NCBI RefSeq assembly: GCF_008831285.2 | Contig: NC_045140.1 | Span: forward strand, 4,815,528-4,879,527 | Length of the DNA: 64,000 nt | DNA from: Nymphaea colorata | Taxonomy: Eukaryota > Streptophyta > Magnoliopsida > Nymphaeales > Nymphaeaceae | Direction: 5' to 3' | Shown: positions 24,101-36,100 of the stretch, in pieces | Position numbering within the stretch: position 1 is the first letter of the stretch | Layout: each line of letters opens with the position of its first letter | Position numbers and translations under genes: made by a program | The notes under the pieces: generated by a model | The model's input: the letters and a program-made list of their open reading frames with translations, nothing else | Database searches by the model: none | What the model was told of the DNA's origin: nothing

Positions 24101-27100
24101 CTTCAAGCCTACTTAAGCGCATTGATGTTCACAAGGATGAGCCCTCTAATGATGTGAAGATCAATCGTGCCCTTGTCGTGAGTGGTAATAAAGTTAATTT
24201 GTACTTTGGTGGATGCATTGTTGATAGTGGTGCCACACACCATAGGACTGGAGATCCCAAGGTATTTTAGGAATACCACCGCTCCTCTAGGAAGGAGAGG
24301 GTCACTCTAGCAGATGGTTCTTCTATATTTGTAGCTGGGAAAGGGAGTCTTGAGTTATTAAATAAATATCTAGTTCATAATGCCCCTTCACGTCCCTCAT
24401 CTTCTTTTGAATCTTTTGTCTGTCAGCAAGATCACCAAGGAGTTGAACAGTGACTTAATATTTTTTGTTGATCAATGTGTTTTGCAGGACTTGATGACGA
24501 GGAGGAAGATTGGGATTGGTCTTGCTTCTGAAGAGTTGTATCAAATGCCATTGAAGGTTGCGACTGCTCTTATGACAACAATCAATGAGAAAAAGAATAA
24601 AGATGATCAAATTCAGCTTGTTTTGAGATGGCACGAGAGACTCGATCACCTTCCTTTCGTTTTACTTTGACTGTTGTTTCCTGATTTGTTTTCCAGCATT
24701 AGCATAGACTTAGTAAGATGTGAAGTCTGCCAATTGGCTAAACATGTTCGGGCTTCGTACCTTATTTCTGAAAGTCGATCTAATAAAGCTTTTGCCTTGA
24801 TTCATTCTGATATGTGAGGCCCCTTTGGCAATTCCTCCAGTCATGGGTTCCAATACTTCATTACGTTATTGATGATTACTCTGGCAGCACTTTTGTCTAT
24901 CTGTTGAAAGATCGTAGTGAAGTGGCTCATGTCGTTGAAACATTTATTACTCTTCTTGAAACACAGTATAATACTTCTGTTCAGATCTTTCGATCTGATA
25001 ATGCTCGTGAGTATGTTTCTCATTCTATTGAAACATTCTTTCGGAAAAGGGAAATTGTCCATGAGACATCCTGTATTTATAACCCACCTCAAAATGGGGT
25101 TTGCTAAGCGAAAGAACTATCATTTGCTTGATGTCATTGGAGCCCTGTTATTTCAACATGTGCCAATCTATGATTTTGTAATATCAGATTAGTGTGTCAT
25201 CCACCAAAGACTTATCCCCAGAAAAACAAGAAAGAAGGAGAAGAGAAGTGCCAAAGCATAGGGACGGCAGCAGCATTAACTGTTTGTTGAACCTTAAGAT
25301 TATATTATAAAATCAATCTTTTACACAATGGACTAATAAGTCCTATTAGAAACAAAGAATATTACAGCTGTGCCATTAATGAGAAAACATAATGTTAAAA
25401 AGGAAACACCTAATATGGCGTCTGAATCTGGATCCAGATCCAGACATCATGACCCAAACCTTATACACGTTTTAACACCCAAGAAGTATTGGGGTGATGT
25501 TGTACTCATCAGTCCTTATCTTAACAACTATATGCCCAGTCGTGTGTTGAATGGGCGGACTCCTTACTCGATGTCAACGCCTGGCTGGGATCCATTTGCT
25601 CTTCCCCCTCGTGTGTTTGGTTGTGTCTGCTTCATTCATAATCACAGTCCACATGCACATGTCAAGAAATTAGATACTTGGGCCATTAAAGGTAAATTCT
25701 TGGGTTACCCTCCTACACAAAAAGGGTATAAGTGCTTGGATCCCTCCATAGGGCGTTGTTATGTGATCAAAGATGCGACATTTTTTTAGCATATTTCCTA
25801 CTTCCAAAAGAATCCTCTTCAGGGGGAGACTTTGGGAAGAAATGGGGAAGAATATTCTCAGTTGCAAGAGATTCAGTTTGCCAACTTTCTAGACTATAAG
25901 AGTGAACAATATAGAGAAGTTGATGTGACCGAGCAATATGGGAATGATATTGAACTACCAAATACTATTGGGCAGTGTGAAGGGCAGCATGATCATTTAC
26001 TTGGACAAGTTTACTCCAGGAGGCACCTCGTTGAAGATAAAAAGAATGAAGACACCAATCTTAATCCTGAGATACCCTCGAATGAGCCAAGTCCAATATG
26101 TGAGGAGCATGATGAAGATGTCAAAAATGATAGGAACACTGAAGAACTTTCTATTGCCCTAACAAAAAGGACCATGTCATGTATTATGCACCCTATTAGT
26201 AACTTTATATCTTATTCAAAGCTTAGTAGAGTTTACAAATGCTTCAGATCCTCTCTTTCTACTTTTATTATTCCCAGGACTGTTGTTGAGGCTCAGGTGA
26301 ATCTGAAATGGGTTCTTGCCATGCATGAGGAAATGAAATTCCTTCACAAGAATAGAACGTGAGAAGTTGTGGATATTCCTAAAGATGCACATCTTGTGGG
26401 ATCAAAGTGGGTTTATACAATTAAGTATAAACCTAATAGAACCATGGAAAGATACAAGCCACGGCTGGTCGCAAAAGGTTTCAATCAAAAGTATGGCATA
26501 GACTATCTGGAAACATTTGCCCCAATTGCAAAGATGAAGACTGCCCATGTGATTCTTGCTTTAGTAGTTTCAAAGGAGTGGCAAATGTATCAACTTGATG
26601 TGAATAATGTCTTCCTTAATGATGATTTGGAAGAAACAGTTTATATGAGTCTAACCCCGATTATGAAAGAACAGAAAAAATGCTGCAAATTGAAAAAGGC
26701 TTTGTATGGTCTTAAACAATCATCTCCAGCATGGTTTGAACGCCTCAAACTTGTGATGAACAAGCATGAATACCATCAAGGTAATGGAGACCCCACCCTA
26801 TTTGTGAAACAGATGGAGGACAAGATTGCTCTTCTCTTAGTTTATGTGGATGACATGATAGTTACATGAGATGATGAAGAAGAGGTTACAAGGCTGAAAA
26901 AGATGTTAGCTTCAGAGTTTGATCTCCAAGACCTTGGAAAGTTACAATATTTCCTTGGTATAGAAATGGCTAGGTCAAGTATTGGCCTTGTCATAAATCA
27001 AATAAAGTACACTCTTGACCCGCTAAAAGAGACCGAGAAACTTGGCTGCAGACCATCTCCTACTCCAATGGATGTCAGTACTAAGATCAATATTAAAAAT

Positions 27101-30100
27101 GGGAAGCTGGCAAGCTGCTTGATGATGAAGCTAAAGGGAAACATCAACGGTTAGTTGGGAAGTTGATTTATCTAACTCTCACTAGACTCGACAACATTTG
27201 CCGTGAATGTGATGAGTCAATTCATGCATGCTCCTACTGATGCTCATTGGAATGCTGCTGAGAGGATCTTGTGCTATCTGAACAAGAATCCTGTAAGGCC
27301 CTATATGTGAGACAAGATCAACTGAAGATTGAAGAATATTTTGATGCTGACTGGGCTGGCTGCATTGATACAAGGTCTACCACTGGTTATTGTATCTATT
27401 TGGGAGGTAACCTGGTAGTGTGGAGAAGTAAAGGGCAAGATGTATGTTCCTGTTCGAGTGCAGAGGCTGTACCGTGCTATAGTTATAGGAGTTTATGAAC
27501 TATTCTAGCTAAAAGAGTTGATGGCTGATATCAGGACTAAGATTGATGGACCTATGAAGATGTACTAGGATAATAAGTCTGCTACAAATCTTGGAAACAA
27601 TCCAATGTTACATGATAGGACCAAGCATGTAGAGATTAATCGACATTTCATTTGTGAGAGAATTGACTCCAAGGAGCTTGTCTTACCATATATAAAGTCT
27701 GATGATCAATTTGCAGATGTGTTAACAAAAGCGTTGTCGTCTACTCAGTTTGAGAAGAATGTAAGCAAGTTGGACATGTTTGACATGTATGCCCAACTTG
27801 AGAGGGATCGTTAACGAGTTTGTATCTAGATGGGTCGCTGGTCCAAACCCGACCTGTACATCTCTTAAGTGTGGTGACTGCCGTCACTTAAGAGGGGTGT
27901 TTTAACCCTAATTCGTTTTTTAATGAAATTAAGAGAGAGAGAGAGAGAGAGAGAACTGCAGCTAGTGAGCGTTGTTCCTCCACATCTGTCGTGGTTTTTT
28001 CCTTCAGTTTTGAAGGGTTTTCCACATTAAATCCGTGTTTAGAGACATATATATCAGCATGACATGCAAGATGAAGCAAAAATATATCAGACCCAATACT
28101 TGAAAATTTCAGTTCTTAAAGAGACTAAATTCATGATGTTTTGAATGTAAAGATCAATCCATAAGGTAGATTATAGAATTGAGTGAAAAATGTCAACAAT
28201 AAGGGTCTGCTACACCAGGCGCAAAATGGGACTGGTTGAACATATTCCTTACATATTAGGTTCTTGGACAAGTAAGATGAGTTTTAGAAGTCAAAGACAA
28301 TTTGACAACCACAAAAACATGTACACCCATACACACACACACATATATATGTATATAGAGAGAAGGAAATGAGTTTTAGATGCCAAACTCACAAAGAAAC
28401 AAAACCAGATTTACATACATACATAGACACACACACACACACACATATGTATATAGCATGGGGAGACGGAGGACCTTTGCATTGGAACACAGGATAAAAA
28501 AACTCAACCTAAAGTAAGTATCAGATCGACTTTCTCAACATCACTCCATCTTTGCAGAATCTCTTTAATTTTATCCACCTCATCAGGGACAACTGCTGTC
28601 GCAACCACACTTGCTCCCCCCAACCTTTCTGATAAGGAAGTTATAACAGAAACTGCTCTTGGGCCACTGCAATCAGCATAAAAGCAAAAGAATTTAGTGG
28701 TCCATGACTCTGTTATAACTATAGTCGTTCACAAAATTGAAATTGGTTTAATGAAGTGATCTGATAATGTATGGCTTACATAGTTCCAAAAGCAAACAAA
28801 GATGTGTCAATGCAACGGATTCAGGGAATGTATGCACACATTTTCTGAATTCTGGGTCCACATTCCACGCACACAGACACACACACACACACACAGAGTG
28901 AGAAAGGTTCTGAACTCTGCCCAAAAGAGACTCTAGTCCAGAAGGAGGGAGCTTCACATCAGCTTCCTTCCCCCTGTGTTCTCTGGCTGAGAGAGACAGA
29001 GCAAGTTTCTCCACTCTATCTTTTGACATGACAAAGAAACAAAAAAACGAAGGTCTCAATTGGCACAATTTCTCTGACCACCAGTCGTACCAATAACTCA
29101 CGACACCATGTAAATGCAAGGCCAATGATTTTGCCATTCTATCTGATGGATGGAAGAGGAGGTGGTACAACGCAGGTCTTTACGATCCAAGCGAACAAGA
29201 GGATGAGGTAAACTCATCTTCCATTGAAATCAAACTAGCCCTGTTTTGTAATTCACAAACGTGTAGCTTATGTTGATTGCTTAACTAACTACCATGAAAT
29301 TAAATACAGGGTTTATGTGATTTTGTTGAAGAATTGTTATGTCTCATGACGGAAGTTCGAAAGGAGGTACATATATTCTATAATGATGCACAATATATAA
29401 CAGCCTAATATTTGAGAAGGGCCATGGTGTTCACTCATCTTGCTGGCTTTCTGCAGAAGAGGACTTATGGGTTTGGGGAGCTACAAAATATGTTGTCTGA
29501 AATAATGGCCGGCGCCGGCGGGAGCTGCTGTAGTGGGTCGGCCGGCGCCGGCGGGAGCTGCTGTAGTGGGTCGGCCGGCGCCGGCGGGAGCTGCTGTAGT
29601 GGGTCGGCCGGCGGAGCCTGTAGAAGTTCGAAGAGGGCTCGCGTGGGAGGTCACGGCTGCCCGACTGAAGCACCCAAGAGTCGGCCTGCCACCACACTTG
29701 TCCCAGACCAATATTTCATGGTGTGCTCCCAAGTCTGAAGCTCCAACTCCAAACATTTCATTGTGTGCATCCAATTAACAGATACAGCCATTGATGTTTC
29801 TCTTCATATTATCAACACATGTTCTTCAGATAATACTATGAACAATTAGAGTGCTTTCAATTCTACAAAATTCCATACGTCATATGCTTGCAGGAAGTAA
29901 TGCAGATCAAGGACTACAACACACTTTTGCAAAAGATAGCCAAGAAATCAAACCAACTTCATCATCTACAGTAATTAGAAATCTGCAAAAGAGAGAGTAA
30001 GAGGCGACAGAGAACACAAAAAATAAAAATGACACAGAACAAGAAACCAACTGAAGAAAAGAGAGAGATCCCTCTAAAATTGCCTAATACTGTTAGATAA

Positions 30101-33100
30101 CCAAGCGATGGTTATCAACCAGTGTCATGCATAAGGACTAAATATCATCTTCCAGAAGCATAATATCTCGAAGCATGCCAGATTCCCAGACTAGGAGGCC
30201 AAACAAGTAGCAAGGGGACGTTACATATTTCTTCCCAAAGATGCAAAATAAATTAAACTTAGTCTGTCTCTCAACAATTTAGCTTTAAATAAAAGGTTGA
30301 TGCAGTGATTAGAGCTCCTCACTCTAATTCCCGCGGGAAGGGCACCAAAGAATGCAAACCAAGTGAAAAGTGCCGAAAAAAACAAGGGAAATCAATAACC
30401 AAAAGAAATTAGGGTTTCTCACAATGCTAATTAGCCCTAATCACCAGAAAATATGCCCTTTTAAAGGGCCTAATCCTAAGATCCGAATTGGTTCTTGGGT
30501 CCACACAAACAAAAACTCCAAACCCAAAATAGAGAAAGGTCCCAAATAAGCCTAACGGGTCTGCATCTAAGATCCGGTCTATACTGCCTCAGAGGTTCAG
30601 CAAGAGAATTTGGAAATAACTACTTGAAGATGGGTATTCACACAACCATCAGAGAATATTTTTAATAAGATAGCACACAAAGGTACCCTAGAAAACCACA
30701 TGAAGATGGCAGTCTTCATGACAAACATGAAATGTACAGTGTGTTATGCTGCTCTTTTAATCACTTCGTTAAAAAACAGCTGTCACTCTGCAACACTTTT
30801 TCTTGCATCAATTTAGTGGCCCCTGTGAAATAACATGCCACAGAGGTGTATCTTGATGCATCAGGGGCATGTACGACAAAAAACTAAGAGCCAAAACATC
30901 TTGCTCTTGAAAGACAAAATGGCACTACTTGGCTTGGCTCAAATATGGATCACCAGTTCACAGGTCATACTCATTGTATCACAAATAATGAGTATTGTCC
31001 TTGGATTTTAGAGGCGAAGTTTTTCTTGGATACTAACCAAGAATTCTGTTTTGCTCGGAAAAATCTAGAGCATACAAAAAATTCAAAAATAAAAAACAAC
31101 AGACAAAATTATGAAACATTGAGGGCACGTTTGCTCGGCTGGAAATGCACTGTTCAACAGGAAATAAATTTCAAATTTTTAAAATTTTTCCTTCCCATCA
31201 AACGAAGAAAAATTTTTTTGCCCGTTGGATGGGTTTTCGGAAAAATATTTCCGGAAATATGTTTCCACCCCGGAGGGTGGAAACATATTTCTAGAAGCAA
31301 AAAAATGCCCGTTAAGGCGTGAGTCTCGTGCGAGAGGAAGAAAGAGGGGGAAACAGGGGACGCCATCACCCGCAGCAGCTCCCTTTCATGCGAGAGGAAG
31401 AAAGAAGGGGAAAGAGGGAACGCCCTTCCGTCTTCCGCAGCAGCTGCCTTTCTCCGTCTGTGCGAAAGGCAGCGATTCCGAGATGTGAACTATGAAAACC
31501 AGAGGGGTCTCAAATGGTGATTCCTAGATGCCGTAGCTCATCCACCTAAGACCTCTCCAATCCACATACTCTTGCCCTCCCTGAAACCTCTTTACAGAGA
31601 AAAACCCTAACCTTTTCTCCATTCCGCCTCTTCTTCTCCTTTTCCTTCGTCTTCATTTTCTGTTTCTGCATCATCCATGGCTACGTCCAGCAAACGTGCC
31701 CTTGAAGAAGAAGAAGCAGAAGCAGAAGAATAACTTAATCGAGAAGCCTCTGCAAACAGAAAGCCCCCGCTCCAGAAGATCTACCAAAGAGACATCAAAG
31801 GCACCACTTCACGTAGGTATTTCAGAGTGAAGCCTCTGATAGCAGTGGTTACGTTTATTTTGGTTTTGCTCTACTACTATCGTTGCACTAATTTTTGTCA
31901 GTTGTCGGTAACTATAATCTGAAGGCCTATTCATACATGAGGGTGATCACTTTCTTGTTAATCTTGCCTTATGTAATGCAGCCTGAAATACAATGATGCT
32001 AGTGATTTGTACTCTGTTGACTTAAAAGAAGCATTTCCTTTCACGTGCCATTGCCTATTTCTGGTTTTGTTTGTATTTGTTGCATCTGTTCATGGTGGTT
32101 TGGTAGATCAAGGGAGAAGATGTTTCAATTCCATGTGCAACGATTGGAAATTGATGCCTGGGCCACAACATTATGCCTGTATGGTTGACCTTCTTGGTCG
32201 ATCTGGTCACCTCAATGAGGCTGTGAAATTTATAAGGGAAATTCCTGATGATCTTTTAACCACTGAATGGGAAATCGATTCTACGAGAATTTTTATGAAA
32301 GCGTTTCATTTGCTTCTCTTCAATGGAAGTTTTATTTTCCCAGCCTGCTCAGTGCTTGTAGAATTCATGGGAATCTGAATCTGGGAGAAATTCCTTCCAA
32401 AAAAGTCATGAATTTGCAGCCTATAGATGGAGTACATGTACTGGTTTCAAATATGTATGCAGCAAGAGGAATGTGGTGAGATGCTGCAAGCATTAGAACC
32501 CTAATGAGGAAACAGGGAGCAAGGAAGCAGTCAGGTTGCAGTTGGATTGAGATAAATGCAAAAGCAAATGTGTTTTTTTATGATGACAGATCTGTAGCAC
32601 AGATCGAACGCATATATGAACTGCTTGGATCCTTGGCAGCTGTAATGGGAGATGTTGGTTGTTTAGTTCAAACAATGGCTTGAGATTTTGTCAAATGTAT
32701 GTGGCCATGTCTCCAAATCTGATGCATGTCAGCCTCACCTTTTGAGGTTACATGCCGCTTGCTGAGGATGCTGAAAGCATATGCAGTTGTAGCTAATGTT
32801 TGAACTTTGTTGTTGGACATATTGTGATTAACAAAGTGGTGGCATTCATTGGGCTCCTTGCATTTACTTCAAAGTTGTTAGACTGGGAACAAAACCACTG
32901 AGCAATATAGAATTGAAATCTGGAAATGTACATGCTGAAAATTTCAGAAGCAGGAAACAGGAAGTACGGCATGCTGGTAGTCAATTGGAGATCGAACCAC
33001 AAATGACGTAGAAGGTGGGTTGGAATGGTAGGCAAACTAAAAAGGAAGAATCTAAACGGATTCAATTGGAGGCAAACGAACACCAAGAACCAGATGCATC

Positions 33101-36100
33101 CCACTAAACTTGAAAATATATTTCTTTTTAATCAAACTAAGAAATAAATTTCTAGAAATATATTTCTTAGTCATCACACACATCAAAATGGGAATCAGAA
33201 AGATTTTTCCCATTCCTTTTTTCCAGGACGCCACCTGAGTTTTCTACTAATTTTATTACAAAACACTGATAAAAATTCAAAATAGTTATGGAATTATTAA
33301 AATAAGCCTCAAAAAATTAAAATCATTTTTTCTGCAGCTGGCAAAAACAAATATGAAGAAAATTGCTTCTGCAGCTGGCAATGCTTCAATTACTAGGGAA
33401 TTAAAAACATTCAAACTTCATCATAACAGTCTTACCTACGATCAGGACCTGACCCAGATGCGACTGTATCGCTCACAGTAAGAACAGCAACCTTGACCTT
33501 TGCATCTTGGATTTGTTCGATTGTTAGTTCACTTCCCACACTGCTGGCAACCCTGTTCTTCTTGTTACATAAGGAAGATGCATGATCTGGCATCACACAT
33601 GCATGGAAGTTGCTTATATCCGCAATTACAACAGCTTGAACACATGTTCCAGCAGGAAGTGTAGTGCCTGTTGCTGGCAATTCTAGTAAACAATTTGCAG
33701 CTTTCATACTTAAAAGACGACTACTTGTTTGTAAACCAGTGCTTTCCGCAACAAAACTGCAAACCCAAGAAGCAACATGTTACACAGCAGACACACGACG
33801 CGTAAAACTTTTTAATGAGTATTCTTACACTGAACATGTAGCCTTCATCGGACAAATAACAATTTGGTCATACTAACCCTGGATGGCCAGTCCCATCATT
33901 GGACTGCCACCTAATAATGGCACGATGAAATTCTGGACGGACAGGATCTGTCCTAATTGGTTTTTCCAGACGCGCTGATACTCTGCCATATTAATTCCAA
34001 GATTCAGTCCAGTAACTTGAATTCCATGCTCAATGTGAATGTACACATAACAGCTACCAAAAACATAAAATTGAGTCATTTGACCAAAAATGAAAAACTA
34101 TGTTTGATCTGTTTGACATGTCTAAAATCATAGAGATGGTCTGAGAGAACCAAATAATATTAGTCAACCTGAAATTACATTTTATTGCCAAGAAGAAAAT
34201 ATTTTTGCAGAAAATTATTTGAAAGTTAGAACCAGGTCAACCTGTTGCATACCCCAACATAAGAATGGGTTGCTTTTAACCGCATAAATACATCACGGAA
34301 GTATAATTTCAACAACCCAATCATATTAAATGAAGTTTAGCCTCAAGAACATTGAGTCATTTTACCAACCTTTCAAGGTTTGGATTTGCCCATCCAGCCA
34401 GACAACGAATTGCTGGAACAACCATAAGATGGAAACCAACTATGCAACTCACAGGATTTCCAGGTAAACCAAACGCAAGAATCTTCTTTGGTGACCTTCC
34501 CATTGTTGAATCAACAGTAATTTCCACAAAAGTTAATGGCTTCCCAGGTTTCATTAACACCTGAAAGCAACCTATATGTCAAAAACTAAATATATAACCG
34601 AAAGTTAAATCTTTTTAACAGGAAAGGATGCCATCAGAGTCAAGCTATCCAACTATGTGGGATTAGCAACAATATAACAGATTAGAACATCGCAACCCAA
34701 AAAATAAATTATTTAAAAGAAGAAGAAGAAAGATCCTTTCTAGCCTATTGAATTCACACAAAACAGTAAGGATTACATAAGATACAAAGAGCACGTATTT
34801 TCCATGTTTAAGAAATAAATGCATAGCTGATTAGATATGTACTATCAAGTATCAACACACACAAATTGAGATATCAAGCCAAAAAAAAAAGAAAAGGTCA
34901 ACAAGAGTTTCCACAAGCACATAAACCTAAGGAGACCCACAAATGTTGGACATACCAAACCACATATTTGTTAATAATCAGCGATTGTTGAAATGAGAGT
35001 CTAAAACACGACGCTTATCTGAACACCGACTTACAGATAATTGAGACAAGTTTGAAGTTCATTCCAGAAGACCAGTTTCTTGGTGGTTCATCTTTTTGAC
35101 TTCAGACAACATATTTTCCATTTTCATGATAAATGCTGCTAAAAAATTTAATCTCACTTTGGAACTAAGATGCAAGGACACGTGCTTTTTGCTAGTAGCA
35201 CTCTGAAAAAGGTGAAGACCATAAAGGCAACCTAGCCATTAAATCAATGCGCCAAAGGCAACAAGACATGCCTGGGCAGTGATGCTGCTACAAGTGGACC
35301 ATAAAGGACTAGGCTGCCCAGGAGGATTCAGCAAGTCCTAAGCTAAACATTTTTTTTTAGAATCTTATGCCCAAGCAATTTCAAAGACGAAAGCAATGCA
35401 CAAAAACAATCCGACAATAGGTGGATTACAAGACAAATTTCTCAAGAGAAATTCCTTAAAACTACAAGAGGTTCTCAGGAAAGGGAATTCATTTCATTTT
35501 CTCCATACCCATTCTTTATTGTCATGGAAAAGCCTGTCTGAAATTGCCCATCCAGCCACTAAAACTTAACGGTTTCATTCAAATCAAAGTTTTCAACAGG
35601 ACTACACATTCTTTTACTCAGATGATGTCAAAAAAGAAAGTTTTAATCAATGAAATACTAATTTATACTGGAACAACATTTTGATGCACATAGCAGAGTT
35701 CTACCTAGTGGTGATCAATTCTCATAGTTGACTGTGGAAACTAACAAAAAGGATTTAAGGCTACCTTAGTGACGACATAATTGTGGGACCATGACTATGC
35801 ATGTAGGCCAATGCACTTTTGAAGAAATTTTATTTTTTATTATCCCTAGGCATTGCCAACTCCTAAGTGGCAAGTAGTCTATACAAGGGTCTCATATTGA
35901 TCCATGACTCCTCTCTCTCCTGTACCTTGAAAGTTCAAGACACTATCTTTTCAATTCCTTGGATGTCTTCGATCAGCTATTGCATATTTTTCCAAAACTG
36001 TACAAATTGCTATCCACAGAACTTCCAAAGATCCAACCGTAGAACGGGTAACAAAGTCCCCATGGAAATACAGATGAATGTCCAGAGCTTCAATACGAAG

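Larger units (their letters stand above)
23395..28039 (+). mobile_element. Ty1/copia retrotransposon with both LTRs, in CNX1 intron 10
   Basis: The structure is complete but decayed. After the 5' LTR, a primer site (ataatcagagc, degenerate against TGGTATCAGAGC) lies at 23630-23640. gag is not recognisable. Protease has IVDSGATHH (about 24217-24243). The pre-integrase block ends [11 protein letters not shown] (about 24628-24660). Integrase runs 24720-25160 ([37 protein letters not shown]) and resumes at 25482 after an insertion. RT runs about 26341-26870 ([47 protein letters not shown]). RNase H runs about 27330-27815 ([17 protein letters not shown]). Many stops and frameshifts show it is dead. 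It is antisense to CNX1 and lies wholly inside an intron. The LTRs differ at roughly a tenth of positions, so the insertion is old. Confidence 0.92.
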
